Shown: piece after piece, positions 7,640-15,577 of the stretch
How positions within the stretch are numbered: the first letter of the stretch is position 1
Layout: every line of letters begins with the position of its first letter
DNA from: Sphingobium soli
GTDB taxonomy: Bacteria; Pseudomonadota; Alphaproteobacteria; Sphingomonadales; Sphingomonadaceae
Length of the DNA stretch: 64,000 nt
Reading direction: 5' to 3'
Assembly (NCBI RefSeq): GCF_020782245.1
Contig: NZ_JAJGNP010000005.1
Span: 1-64,000 of the forward strand
Position numbers and translations under genes: made by a program
The notes under the pieces: model-generated
What the model was told of the DNA's origin: nothing
Seen by the model: the letters and a program-made list of their open reading frames with translations, nothing else
Databases searched by the model: none

Positions 7640-10054
7640 ATGACGATGTTCCGCACCGTTTCCGGGGCGCTGACGATCTATGCCGGTGATCCGCGCCCGG
7701 TCCATTTTCCCTTCTTCGACGCGGCCGGCGTGCCGCAGTCGTTGTCGGGGCGCAGCTTTGTTTTTGCGGTGCGGCGGGACATATTGACGCAGGCGATCTT
7801 CGACCCGATCCCGATGATCCTGTCGAATGATGGTTTCTACGTGACGGCGCCGATCACGGCTGACCAGGCGACCGCCATCTATGAGGCGGGTGTCGGCTAC
7901 CCTATCGTCTATGACGTCATCGAGACGACGGCCGGGGCATCGACGACGCGATGGACGGGGCGCATCGCGGCGCTGCCCAGCACGGCGCTGCCCAGCGATG
8001 CCCCGCCCCGTTGGATCGACCTGCCGGTGGCCGAACTGGTTGCGGAAGGCGCTATCCTGCGCGTGAGTGAACGCGGCGCGGCGGGGCCCGGCGTCGAGCA
8101 GCGGTTGAAGGACCTGGGCGACATTGCCGAGGCCGATCCTGCGCTGATGCGCGACAAGATCCGCGAGTGGGGCGGCGAAGGTGGCGCGCCATTTGCGGAG
8201 GCGGCGCAGATGGCCGCACAGTTCGCGGAACAGCAGGCCGGCGTCGCCCAGGGCTTGAAGGACGCCTCGGAAGCGGCTCGCGATATCTCGATCGATGCGG
8301 CGGACCGCGCGGATGCCGCCGCTCTGTCCGCCACGGCGCAGGGGCCGCTGTGGCTGGACAAGGACGAGGGGCTGTCCGCGACGGATGAAGGCGATCAGTT
8401 CCGGTTCTACAACAGCGCCACCAAGCTGGTGGAGGTCTATACGAAGACCGGCGGGGCGGCCGTCTATCTGGGCGTCGACCTGCCGACGTCATCCTATATC
8501 GTCGATCGCACGCGGGCGCTTAACTACAACCCGATGACGGTGGACGGCGACGTTGCGGTGATCGCGGACCCGGCATCGGGACGCATGCCGTGGTGGATCG
8601 ACGCCATGGGCCGCCTGTTTGCCGACGCGCTCGATCGCGGCGGCAACCCCTATCTGACGCGGTATAGCCGCCCTACCGTCGATGGCGATGCCGCGTCCTT
8701 CTACGACCCTGTGAGTGGGCGCTTACCATGGTGGATTGATGGTCATGGCAGTCTTCATGCGGACCACCGCACCATCGACGGGGCTAAACTGACTCCGTTG
8801 GACATGTTCACCGCCGCGGTTGCAGGCCTCCGCTATGACGGGCAGACCGTCGACGGCGATGCGGCGCTGATCATGGGGCCGGACCAGCGACTGCCCTTGT
8901 GGGTGGACGGGCGAGGCAACCTGCGCGGCGGCGCGTTGGATGCCGCCGGCAATCCCTATCTGACGGCACTCTCCGTCCCTTATGGGCAGCGGTCGCTTTA
9001 TGCTCCGGACCGGCTGCGCCAGGCGGCAAGCCGGCTGCGCTCGATCAAGAGCGGAACGAGTTCCGTCGCGGTCACCTTCGCCATGATCGGCGACAGTTGG
9101 ACCGGCACTTCGCTCTACTGGATACGCGCCTTCACCGAATATATGCAGGCGGAATATGGTGACGGGGGGCCGGGCTGGACCGCCTTCGCCTTCTCCTCCT
9201 CCGGATCGATTGCCGGATGCGCCCGCGCCGACGTGACAGTGACGAAATCCGGATCGTGGGTGTCCAACTATTTCGCCGGCGGTTCGGCCGATGCCGGGCA
9301 GGTCAGCAGCAGCACGCCGGGCAACAAATACACCATCACGCTCGCCGGGCCGGCGATCGTGACCGATGCGATCCTCCACGCGTCGAACGGGACACTGCGG
9401 TATCGCTGGAACGGCGGCGCGTGGACCGAAATCGCGATCAGCAACGATGCGCTCCAGACCTTTGCCCTTGCCGGCGTGCCGGCGACCGGATGGACGCTGG
9501 AGATCGAGGTTGTGTCGGGCACGGTCAGGATGAGCGGGATCGACCTGCAGAAGTCCGGCGGGGGCGTGCGCGTCCACAAGCTTGGCAAGAACGGATCGAA
9601 TACGGCCCACTGGACCAGCGTGCCGGAGGCCGACTTCATCACCGGCATGGCCGCACTGGCACCGCATGTCGTGCAGATCATGCACCTTACCAACGACCAG
9701 ATATTGAGCGGGCAGGCGCCGGTTTCGCCGGAGCAGCATGCTGCGAACGTGACGGAGATGATCCGGCGCGCGCGGATCGCCGCGCCGGTGGCGGACATGC
9801 TGCTGGTGTCGCCTCCTTCGGTGCGCAGCCAAGGATCGCCGCAAACGGCTTATGCCGTCGCCGATCGCGGGGTGGCTATCACCCAAGCCTGCGCGCATCT
9901 CGACCTGCAATATGTGTTCGGCGAGCGGTACGACGACTATGCCTATGGAGCGGACCGCGCCCTGCTCGACAACACGCTGATCCATCCCACCCAGACATTC
10001 GGCCGCGCGACCATTCTGGACGCGTTGATCCGCACGCTCACCACCGCAACGTAA
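7640..10054 (+). CDS. Tail fibre protein with three internal repeats and a C-terminal SGNH/GDSL hydrolase-like domain
   Basis: An 804-residue protein preceded by a GAGGA ribosome site. The N-terminal 200 residues resemble the virion-binding part of phage baseplate upper proteins, followed by an Ala-rich coiled coil (about 180-235). Between residues about 300 and 450 a unit TVDGDxA...GRxPxWxDxxGxL occurs three times (starting near nt 8538, 8676 and 8847). From about residue 470 the sequence FAMIGDSWTG matches the GDS nucleophile block of SGNH hydrolases, and the end has Asp plus an IHPT motif, matching the His block. Such domains remove acetyl or acyl groups from surface polysaccharide. The enzyme activity is inferred; the fibre assignment is supported by position. 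Confidence 0.82.
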   Translation: MTMFRTVSGALTIYAGDPRPVHFPFFDAAGVPQSLSGRSFVFAVRRDILTQAIFDPIPMILSNDGFYVTAPITADQATAIYEAGVGYPIVYDVIETTAGASTTRWTGRIAALPSTALPSDAPPRWIDLPVAELVAEGAILRVSERGAAGPGVEQRLKDLGDIAEADPALMRDKIREWGGEGGAPFAEAAQMAAQFAEQQAGVAQGLKDASEAARDISIDAADRADAAALSATAQGPLWLDKDEGLSATDEGDQFRFYNSATKLVEVYTKTGGAAVYLGVDLPTSSYIVDRTRALNYNPMTVDGDVAVIADPASGRMPWWIDAMGRLFADALDRGGNPYLTRYSRPTVDGDAASFYDPVSGRLPWWIDGHGSLHADHRTIDGAKLTPLDMFTAAVAGLRYDGQTVDGDAALIMGPDQRLPLWVDGRGNLRGGALDAAGNPYLTALSVPYGQRSLYAPDRLRQAASRLRSIKSGTSSVAVTFAMIGDSWTGTSLYWIRAFTEYMQAEYGDGGPGWTAFAFSSSGSIAGCARADVTVTKSGSWVSNYFAGGSADAGQVSSSTPGNKYTITLAGPAIVTDAILHASNGTLRYRWNGGAWTEIAISNDALQTFALAGVPATGWTLEIEVVSGTVRMSGIDLQKSGGGVRVHKLGKNGSNTAHWTSVPEADFITGMAALAPHVVQIMHLTNDQILSGQAPVSPEQHAANVTEMIRRARIAAPVADMLLVSPPSVRSQGSPQTAYAVADRGVAITQACAHLDLQYVFGERYDDYAYGADRALLDNTLIHPTQTFGRATILDALIRTLTTAT

Positions 10055-10064
10055 AGGACGCCCG

Positions 10065-10979
10065 ATGCCCGACATTCTCGGCCTCAATTCCGGACCGATC
10101 GAATCCAGCGATATCCCGCTCTGGGTTCCCGACCGCCTGCTGCACGGCGCGAACGGCGGCGTTATGGGACTGTTCGACCTCGCATATGCGCCCTGTTTCG
10201 AGGGCGCGGCGGCGGGCCGATCCCCCGTCGCCGGTGAGACGATCAGGGATATCGCCACCATGCTGGTCGACGGCAGCCAGAGCGAGACCACCTACAATGC
10301 CGTGATCGACATGGATTTCGAGGGCGGGTTGCCCAGCTATGAGGGGCACGGCTTCGATTATTCGACAGCGACGATCATCGGGTCCACCGTGTCCGTGCCG
10401 AACATCGCCGAGCATGTGACGGCGCAGGCGAACCAATATTGGTATCAGTGTTTATATGTCCGCCTGCCCATCAAGGCCAATTGGCACGCCAGCGGCAGCA
10501 TCCGCCCCTTCACGGCGTACACCACTGATGCCGGCGGATTCCAGGCCGAGCCGGACCTGCTGACCATCGGGCAGGCGTATAGCGCCAACCAGCTGCTGCG
10601 AGCGGTGCGCACCACCAGCGCGGGCACCTATGAGCAGCTTCAGTTCACGCCGTTCGATGCGCATTTCGGGCAGATGGCGCAAATCCTGTGGTGGCGGGAC
10701 GCGGCGGGCATCGGCCTTCAACTGCGTACCCAGGCCGGCGGCGTCCAGTCAATACAGGGCGCTGCGGGCGTAAAGACCACCCAGAACCTCGCCGGCAAGA
10801 AATGGCGATCCGGCCTTGGCCGCAGCTTCTGGCCCGGTACGCCGCCGCCCGCCGCGCGGTTCCGGCTCTATCGCGGTTGGGCGGAGGATGTGGAACTGTC
10901 CGGCCGCGATGCCCGCACTGTCGCAGATCAGGACTGGCGGCGCGTCATGGCACGGCCGGCGCATGTCGCGTTTTCCTGA
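10065..10979 (+). CDS. Prophage structural protein, hypothetical
   Basis: A 304-residue protein starting 10 nt after the fibre gene with a short AGGA-type ribosome site. It is rich in aromatic residues, Gly and Thr, and reads as a beta-sandwich-type virion protein with no signal peptide or membrane segment. It is the last gene before the lysis block, where tail decoration or receptor-binding proteins are often placed. I do not recognise the family. The C-terminal segment is Arg-rich (GRDARTVADQDWRR). Confidence 0.68.
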   Translation: MPDILGLNSGPIESSDIPLWVPDRLLHGANGGVMGLFDLAYAPCFEGAAAGRSPVAGETIRDIATMLVDGSQSETTYNAVIDMDFEGGLPSYEGHGFDYSTATIIGSTVSVPNIAEHVTAQANQYWYQCLYVRLPIKANWHASGSIRPFTAYTTDAGGFQAEPDLLTIGQAYSANQLLRAVRTTSAGTYEQLQFTPFDAHFGQMAQILWWRDAAGIGLQLRTQAGGVQSIQGAAGVKTTQNLAGKKWRSGLGRSFWPGTPPPAARFRLYRGWAEDVELSGRDARTVADQDWRRVMARPAHVAFS

Positions 10980-11050
10980 ACCTGCCGGGCCATGCCGGTC
11001 ATGACATCACAACAGGGAGCATCGGCGATGACTGAAATTGGGAGGTGTCC

Positions 11051-11602
11051 ATGATGACGGCAATCCTCGGCGCGGCGGGCAGCGCCATCGCCAACATGAT
11101 CGAGCAAAGCCCTGCCACGGCTGCCCCGCCCAGTTTCGACAATGGCGCGTCGCTCTATCTCTTCAACCTGTTCCTGATGACAGCGACGACGTTCCTTGGG
11201 GCCATGCTGGTCGGCAAGCAGTGCAGCCGCATCTGGACGCAGCGTTTCTGGGACCATCCCCTCCACCCTGTTACGCTCTATCGCGCCGTTACCTTCTGCG
11301 CGGGCGTGGGCATCACCTTGCGATGCGGGGCGGAGGCGATGTTCCTGTGGGGATGGAACCCGCAGGACATCGTCACATCGGCCCGGGTATCGATGGCAAA
11401 GCGGTGGATCGACCCCATTGCCATCGGCTTTGGTCTTATGTGGATGACCATCGTGGTTCTGGGCGAACCCGGGATCGAGCATCAGCTGCGCAAAGCCCCT
11501 TTACCCGTCGACATGTGGTCGCGCTGGCCGGTTTTGGTCCGCGCGGCCGCTGTCATCCTTTTGAGCTTCGTGGCTGCGCTGGCCGCCGTATGTCTGCGGT
11601 GA
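11051..11602 (+). CDS. Prophage membrane protein with about four transmembrane segments, lysis block
   Basis: A 183-residue protein. I chose ATG 11051 because GGGAGG lies at the proper distance (11039-11044); the ATG at 11054 is an alternative. Hydrophobic segments are visible near residues 36-56, 78-102, 118-136 and 158-180, with charged loops between them. A very short frame (11028-11054) ends over this start and could couple translation. The gene overlaps the holin candidate by 13 nt, so it is likely part of lysis: an antiholin, a second holin or an accessory factor. No family name is certain. Confidence 0.68.
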   Translation: MMTAILGAAGSAIANMIEQSPATAAPPSFDNGASLYLFNLFLMTATTFLGAMLVGKQCSRIWTQRFWDHPLHPVTLYRAVTFCAGVGITLRCGAEAMFLWGWNPQDIVTSARVSMAKRWIDPIAIGFGLMWMTIVVLGEPGIEHQLRKAPLPVDMWSRWPVLVRAAAVILLSFVAALAAVCLR

Positions 11603-11976
11603 GACTGGGCGCGGCGCTGGGGGCAGCCGCAATGACCTCTGTAGCATCTCGCGAGCCGGTGATCTGGTGGATCTTCGGCGAGCCGTTTCACGCTGGCCCC
11701 ACCATCGTCTGCATCTGCGCCGTCATCATCACGCGCGTTATCATTGGCCTTCAGGCCAAAGGCCGCGCGCAGGTGGCGCTCGATATTTCCATCACGCTTC
11801 TGTCGCTGCTGGTCGCCATCCTGTGGGTGCAGGATCAGCAACTGGAACTGCTGGCCGCCGGCATCACCGGCATCGGCATCGGCAGTCTGGGCGCGGGCAT
11901 CATCGGCATCGCCAAGGGCGCCGTCGGCGGCCGGGTGCGCGCCGCGATCGATGCCTTCTTCGGCATGAAGTCCTGA
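11590..11976 (+). CDS. Holin candidate, three transmembrane segments
   Basis: A 128-residue protein starting at ATG 11590 inside the end of the previous gene. Three hydrophobic segments (about residues 25-48, 63-82 and 87-112) and a short charged C-terminus fit a class I holin, the protein that opens the inner membrane so that the endolysin can reach the murein. It lies directly in front of the endolysin gene. A longer frame in phase with it starts at 11038 but would run over the preceding gene in another frame and has no ribosome site, so I rejected it. The family is not recognised by name. Confidence 0.7.
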   Translation: MSAVRLGAALGAAAMTSVASREPVIWWIFGEPFHAGPTIVCICAVIITRVIIGLQAKGRAQVALDISITLLSLLVAILWVQDQQLELLAAGITGIGIGSLGAGIIGIAKGAVGGRVRAAIDAFFGMKS

Positions 11977-12012
11977 CGCAGGACTGAAAACTTCCAACAT
12001 TGCGAGGATCCA

Positions 12013-12726
12013 ATGACCATCATTTCTGATGACGCTTTCGTGCGCCTGTGTCAGGCGCGCTATGGCCTGAAACAGGACGGTATCGCCGGGGCAGTGACAA
12101 TCGGACGGCTGGGCCTCAAAGCGCCCCGTCGCCTGCCCGTCGATGACGATACCTTCGTGCGCCTGTTCCAGGGCAAGCATGGACTGAAGATTGACGGATG
12201 GTCGGGGCGCGACACGATCGCGATGCTTGACAGCCTGAAGCCGCCGGTGATCGATCCCAGCGACGCGGCTGGCATCCCGGACAGCTACTGGCCCATGCTC
12301 TCCCGGATCGAGAGCAGCGACAAGCCCTATGCGCAGGCGCCCACGTCCAGCGCGTCCGGCCTCTACCAGTTCATCAAGTCGACCTGGATCGGCGAAGGCG
12401 GCAAATGGGGGCCGACGCTGCGCCCGGCATTTGGGGGGCTCAAGCCGACACCGGAAGAGCAGCTGGCGCGTGCGCGATCCTTCACGGCGAAGAACGCCGC
12501 CTATTTGCGGTCGCGCGGCGTGCCGATCAATCGGGCGACGCTCTATGCTGCGCACTTTCTGGGCGCGGTCACGGCCGGGTCGATCCTGGCAGCGGACAAG
12601 GCGCAGCGCGCCGACCTGATCGCCGGCAAGGCAGCGACGGCGGCCAATCCGTCGATCCTGGAGGACAAGACGGTTGGCGACTTCATTGACTGGTTGCGCG
12701 GCAAGACGGGTGATGCGGCAAAGTGA
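12013..12726 (+). CDS. Phage endolysin, lytic transglycosylase-like, with two N-terminal binding repeats
   Basis: A 237-residue protein with GAGGA upstream. Residues about 1-80 hold two related units, each with the pattern FVRLxQxxxGLKxDGxxGxxTI, reminiscent of a peptidoglycan-binding type 1 fold. After a linker, the segment SRIESSDKPYAQAPTSSASG and LYQFIKSTW matches the soluble lytic transglycosylase/lysozyme core; the Glu in RIES is the expected catalytic acid. It would cleave the glycan strands of murein at lysis. There is no signal peptide, so release depends on the holin. The gene overlaps the next by 4 nt. The call is strong; whether the cleavage is by a lysozyme or a transglycosylase mechanism is not decidable here. 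Confidence 0.87.
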   Translation: MTIISDDAFVRLCQARYGLKQDGIAGAVTIGRLGLKAPRRLPVDDDTFVRLFQGKHGLKIDGWSGRDTIAMLDSLKPPVIDPSDAAGIPDSYWPMLSRIESSDKPYAQAPTSSASGLYQFIKSTWIGEGGKWGPTLRPAFGGLKPTPEEQLARARSFTAKNAAYLRSRGVPINRATLYAAHFLGAVTAGSILAADKAQRADLIAGKAATAANPSILEDKTVGDFIDWLRGKTGDAAK

Positions 12727-13058
12727 ACGCACTTTCATCCACGCTGCGCGGCTCGGCAGACGGCGGCATCCTGTTCATGTGCCCCGGTTGCAAGGCGGTG
12801 CATGGCATCAAGGTAGGCGAAGGTGCTGGGCCGCGCTGGGGCTATAACGGCAATCCCGAAGCGCCGACCTTCACGCCGTCCATCCTGGTGACCACCGGTC
12901 GCGCGGTGGACCCGTCCTTTAAGCCTGAGCCTGGCGATCCGCCGGAGGTATGCCATTCCTTCATCACCGATGGACGCATCCAGTTTCTGACCGACTGCAC
13001 CCACCGGCTGGCCGGCCATACCATCCCGCTGCCGCCCTTCAGTTGGGGCGAAGAGTGA
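12723..13058 (+). CDS. DUF6527-like small zinc-binding protein of prophages
   Basis: A 111-residue protein from a GTG that overlaps the endolysin stop. It contains CPGC near residue 21, then WGYNGNPEAPTFTPS and, later, CHSFITDGRIQFLTDCTH. I associate this pattern with the DUF6527 family (sometimes misnamed ammonia monooxygenase); the paired Cys and His residues suggest a zinc site. The family is frequent next to lysis genes in proteobacterial prophages, but its role is unknown. The stop overlaps the start of the next gene (TGATG), so it belongs to the late transcript. Confidence 0.8.
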   Translation: MNALSSTLRGSADGGILFMCPGCKAVHGIKVGEGAGPRWGYNGNPEAPTFTPSILVTTGRAVDPSFKPEPGDPPEVCHSFITDGRIQFLTDCTHRLAGHTIPLPPFSWGEE

Positions 13059-13240
13059 TGGGGCTGGGAAAGATTGCACGCGGCCTCGGCAAGGTGGGGC
13101 AGCTCATCGAGGGTGTTGGCTATATCATCGCGGCGGGTCGCGTGCTGGTTCGTTCCATAAAGGGTGACCCTGCCGAACGCCGCGATGATGAGCGACAGGA
13201 TCAGGCGTCCAATGGCCCCAGCGGCGACGAAGAGCAATAG
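13058..13240 (+). CDS. Small prophage protein, hypothetical (60 aa)
   Basis: A 60-residue protein whose ATG overlaps the stop of the DUF6527 gene. The N-terminal half is Gly/Ile-rich and moderately hydrophobic (about residues 10-34, possibly membrane-associated), the C-terminal half is strongly charged with Asp, Glu, Arg and Gln. It ends the co-directional late block and a GCGTCG/CGACGC inverted repeat follows at 13261-13281. A role in lysis, for example spanin-like, is possible, but there is no lipobox or signal peptide to support this. Confidence 0.55.
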   Translation: MGLGKIARGLGKVGQLIEGVGYIIAAGRVLVRSIKGDPAERRDDERQDQASNGPSGDEEQ

Positions 13241-13312
13241 AGAGGGGGGAAACCAAAGCGGCGTCGCGGCCTAGCCGACGCGCAACGCCAAATTGACATT
13301 CGCCGACCAGCA

Positions 13313-13672
13313 ATGCACCGTACGATAATGCGAAACCAGACAGAGCATGTTCACATTAACAGCGTGCCAAGATTGGTTGTCGGACAGCCGGGCCTTACAA
13401 CAGTGATAGTTTTAGCGTTTTCGCTTGCGGGGTGTTCACCCTCGCGAGGAGCAGATAGTGGTCAGCAAATCATCGACCGTGTTGAGGCCACTTGGAATAT
13501 TAAAAATCCGGTTGGCGCTTATCAGATGCTTCCCGGGGAGAATCCGTCTTCTGTAGCCGTGCTAGACACGCGCACAGGTCGTCTACAAAACTGTTTTCTC
13601 GTGGATTCCCGCTATCACTGCTTGGCGCAGACCAACGTCAGCCAGCAGCGAGGCGGTTTGCCATCGTCCTAA
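13313..13672 (+). CDS. Small lipoprotein of prophage cargo region
   Basis: A 119-residue protein with a hydrophobic segment ending in the lipobox LAGC (about residues 38-41), so it should be lipidated and anchored in the envelope. The stretch before the signal is long; ATG 13328 or a later start is possible. Base composition is visibly poorer in G+C than in the neighbouring tail genes, suggesting a separate origin. No family was recognised. It is preceded by a TTGACA hexamer (13293-13298) but without a convincing -10 element. It could be a lysogenic-conversion or superinfection-exclusion protein; that is inference from its location. Confidence 0.55.
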   Translation: MHRTIMRNQTEHVHINSVPRLVVGQPGLTTVIVLAFSLAGCSPSRGADSGQQIIDRVEATWNIKNPVGAYQMLPGENPSSVAVLDTRTGRLQNCFLVDSRYHCLAQTNVSQQRGGLPSS

Positions 13673-13748
13673 TTATGGTGGATCTGGCCGGTGTATTACG
13701 GTGCCGCGTGTTGACATCAAACTTCAGTGAAAGCAGCTTACCCGCCCC

Positions 13749-14402
13749 ATGTGTAATCGAGCGGAGCGCGGGCAGACGGATAAGGTGCTGCGCCTTTTCA
13801 AGGCGCGGCCGGGCTTGCGTTTCAACGAAGGACCGATGGAAACACATCCTGGGCAGCCGGGCACGATCATACGGATCGAAGATAGCGAACGGGTGCTGGA
13901 GCAGATGACTTGGGGCTTTCCGGTTAGCCTGAAGAGCAAGAAAACCGGCAACCTGCTGAAGCCCAAACCAGTGAACAATGCGCGGTTCGACAAGCTGGGC
14001 AGCTTCTGGAAACGGTGGGCGACCGACCCCGGCAACCGATGCCTAATCCCGACGGCACGCTATGCGGAGGCGGTGGGCGAGCCGGGGCGGATGACGGAGA
14101 CGTGGCTGTCCGTTACTGATCAGCCAATCTTTGCCTGGGCGGGGCTATGGACCAACAGCGACGAATGGGGCGCCGTCTATACCGGGGTGATGACCGACAA
14201 TGCGCCCGAGCTACACGACATTCATGATCGGTCCCCGGTGATCCTTGATCCTCAGGATTGGGAGACATGGCTGCATGCGCCGCTGAAGGACCTTTATCAG
14301 TTTGACCGACCCTATCCGGCGGAGCGCATGACGATCGACCGAACGGACCGGCCATGGTTCAGAAAGGCCGGATCGGCAGACGCGCAGCGCCCTTTGTTTT
14401 GA
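13749..14402 (+). CDS. SRAP domain protein, YedK/HMCES-like
   Basis: A 217-residue protein beginning MCNR: Cys2 is the residue that, in the SRAP family, forms a covalent thiazolidine link with abasic sites in single-stranded DNA after removal of Met1. Further family features are NNARFDK (the Asn motif), RCLIPTARYAEA in place of the common RCLIPAxGFYEW, and a His in HDIHDRSPVIL. Chromosomal homologues protect abasic sites in ssDNA; phage-borne copies are known near prophage ends. The gene is in the cargo segment of the prophage. The altered Tyr-Ala-Glu region in place of Tyr-Glu-Trp marks it as a divergent, phage-type member. Confidence 0.85.
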   Translation: MCNRAERGQTDKVLRLFKARPGLRFNEGPMETHPGQPGTIIRIEDSERVLEQMTWGFPVSLKSKKTGNLLKPKPVNNARFDKLGSFWKRWATDPGNRCLIPTARYAEAVGEPGRMTETWLSVTDQPIFAWAGLWTNSDEWGAVYTGVMTDNAPELHDIHDRSPVILDPQDWETWLHAPLKDLYQFDRPYPAERMTIDRTDRPWFRKAGSADAQRPLF

Positions 14403-14525
14403 TGGCGACAGACTCCGCAAAATATTGATCCCAAATGGTTCTCCCCGCCCGAATGGCATAGACAACTATTCTGTCCCGGGCGTAGATAGCGCCGTCGTCG
14501 ATCCGGCGACTATTCGGGGGTTACT

Positions 14526-14987
14526 ATGAAAATCATGAAGTTCGCCGCGGCGTGGTGCGCCGTTGCGTTTTCGTCGTTCGCGGCGTCGGCCGCCACGCTT
14601 CCTGCCAACACCATGATCGTTGTCACGCCGGTGCAGGAAGTGACGTCCAAAAAGATGAAGGAAGGGGACGCCGTCGCATTCCAGGTCGTGAATGACGTGG
14701 TGGAAAATGGCGCCGTGATCATCCCGCGCGGCACGCCGGTCAAGGGCACGGTGACCTGGCGCACCGGCAAGGGCATCGGCGGGAAGTCGGCCAAGTTCGA
14801 GGTCACGTTCAATTCGGTGCAGCTGGCTGGCCGGGATTGGGGCCTGCGCGGCAGCCATCGTCAGGAGGGTCGCGGCAACACGATGGCGGCGCTGTTCGGA
14901 TCAATGCTGATTTCGGGTCGATCGGCCGTGATGGTGCCGGGCCAGTTGGTCAATGCCTTCACATCAGAGGCGATCGTCACGCAATGA
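14526..14987 (+). CDS. Secreted small protein, hypothetical, prophage cargo
   Basis: A 153-residue protein with a clear Sec signal peptide (MKIMKFAAAWCAVAFSSFAA, cleavage after ASA near residue 23). The mature part is beta-rich, with the pattern GDAVAFQVVNDVVENGAVIIPRG-like strands, Gly-rich turns and a Met/Val-rich C-terminus; such beta-barrel-like periplasmic proteins of unknown function are common in sphingomonads. No enzyme motif. A strong hairpin follows at 14995-15019, so it is probably a single transcription unit. Confidence 0.72.
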   Translation: MKIMKFAAAWCAVAFSSFAASAATLPANTMIVVTPVQEVTSKKMKEGDAVAFQVVNDVVENGAVIIPRGTPVKGTVTWRTGKGIGGKSAKFEVTFNSVQLAGRDWGLRGSHRQEGRGNTMAALFGSMLISGRSAVMVPGQLVNAFTSEAIVTQ

Positions 14988-14994
14988 CGACCAT

Positions 14995-15019
14995 GCGGGG
15001 CATCGAAATGGTGCCCCGC
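14995..15019. terminator. Hairpin terminator candidate between converging genes
   Basis: GCGGGGCA (14995-15002) pairs perfectly with TGCCCCGC (15012-15019) around a 9-nt loop. It lies just after the secreted-protein gene (ends 14987) and before the 3' end of the minus-strand gene at 15058. There is no long U-tract on either strand. Confidence 0.5.
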
Positions 15020-15057
15020 CTGATATGGGTGACAGGGCAGGAGCAGGTCTGGCGGTG

Positions 15058-15210
15058 CTACAGGTCGATATTCCGGCGCTCCATTTCGCCCAGCGCCAAT
15101 TCCTCGCGTCGGGTCGGATGCTCATGATCAGCCGCATTCAGCCAAATCGCCAATATCTCGGCGTCCGTTAACGCGGCCAGTTCGGCTTCAAGCTCATCAT
15201 CTGTTGCCAT
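15058..15210 (-). CDS. Acidic 50-residue protein next to the prophage border
   Basis: ATG at 15210 with an AAGGAG ribosome site 10 nt upstream on the minus strand; TAG at 15058-15060. The 50 residues begin MATDDELEAELAALTDAEIL and are strongly acidic in the first half, predicted to be helical, with a charged C-terminal helix rich in Arg and Glu. No family recognised. The good ribosome site and the amphipathic pattern support that it is expressed. It lies 59 nt downstream of another small minus-strand gene (15270-15512), so both may form one operon at the prophage end. Confidence 0.6.
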   Translation of the reverse strand: MATDDELEAELAALTDAEILAIWLNAADHEHPTRREELALGEMERRNIDL

Positions 15211-15269
15211 AAGAGATCGTCTCCTTGAGCGCTGATTCGGTCAAGCCTTCGCTTCAGGCGCGAGATGGG

Positions 15270-15512
15270 CTATTTTGGCAGATGCTCTGCAAGTCGATCT
15301 GCCCAGGTTTCCGCGCCTTCTTCGCGCAGCGCCTGCGCCAGTTCCCATATCTCCATCGGGTGGACATAGGTGCCAGCGTCGATTTGCTTCATGAGGATGT
15401 TCAGTTCAGCGGTGAGCGGGTGATGATCGGGCAGGACAGGCATGCGCTCTGTTCGCGCAATGTTCTTGTGCTCGTCAAGCCAAATCCGGTTTACGCCTGC
15501 GCCCCAACACAT
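15270..15512 (-). CDS. Small hypothetical protein at prophage border
   Basis: An open frame on the minus strand; possible starts are TTG 15530, ATG 15512 and ATG 15443 (giving 86, 80 or 57 residues), none with a strong ribosome site. The part after ATG 15443, with MKQIDAGTYVHPMEIWELAQ and a following acidic helix ending LAEHLPK, is the most protein-like and may be the whole product. It is acidic and helical with no signal peptide. It lies 65 nt from the tRNA-Gly fragment and is thus the last prophage gene, or the first host-side gene if the border is slightly different. Confidence 0.5.
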   Translation of the reverse strand: MCWGAGVNRIWLDEHKNIARTERMPVLPDHHPLTAELNILMKQIDAGTYVHPMEIWELAQALREEGAETWADRLAEHLPK

Positions 15513-15560
15513 TGAAAAGGCACAGCGCAATTTCTGGCCGTTTTACAGATTGGGTGGCAG

Positions 15561-15576
15561 AAATCCGGGATTCTGT
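15561..15576. repeat. Imperfect palindrome next to the tRNA fragment
   Basis: The bases 15558-15575 read CAGAAATCCGGGATTCTG, with arms CAGAA and TTCTG and a nearly symmetric centre. It abuts the cut tRNA gene and could be an arm- or core-binding site for the integrase; that is inference from position. Confidence 0.3.
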
Positions 15577-15577
15577 A

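Larger units (their letters stand above)
1..15577. mobile_element. Prophage, right-hand part (siphovirus-type tail, lysis and cargo genes)
   Basis: A run of tightly packed plus-strand genes, many with 1-11 nt overlaps, encodes a tape measure protein, tail-tip proteins, a J-like hub, a tail fibre, holin and endolysin candidates, in the order usual for lambda-like siphoviruses. The run continues beyond the left edge; capsid, packaging, integrase and repressor genes are not in the window. The right boundary is placed at a truncated tRNA-Gly gene (15578-15618), after which ordinary chromosomal genes start. Several genes that look unnecessary for virion assembly sit inside it (4433-4780, 12723-13240, 13313-15512). 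Whether the prophage is still inducible cannot be judged, but no gene visible here is clearly broken. Confidence 0.88.

Noticed and set aside
8538..8990. Tandem repeat that might be a CRISPR-like array
   Set aside because: The similarity is at protein level with unequal spacing, inside the tail fibre reading frame; there are no identical direct repeats.
13293..13329. Sigma-70 promoter before the lipoprotein gene (TTGACA at 13293)
   Set aside because: The nearest AT-rich hexamer (GATAAT, 13324) is 25 nt away, too far for a -10 element, and it lies behind the possible start codon 13313.
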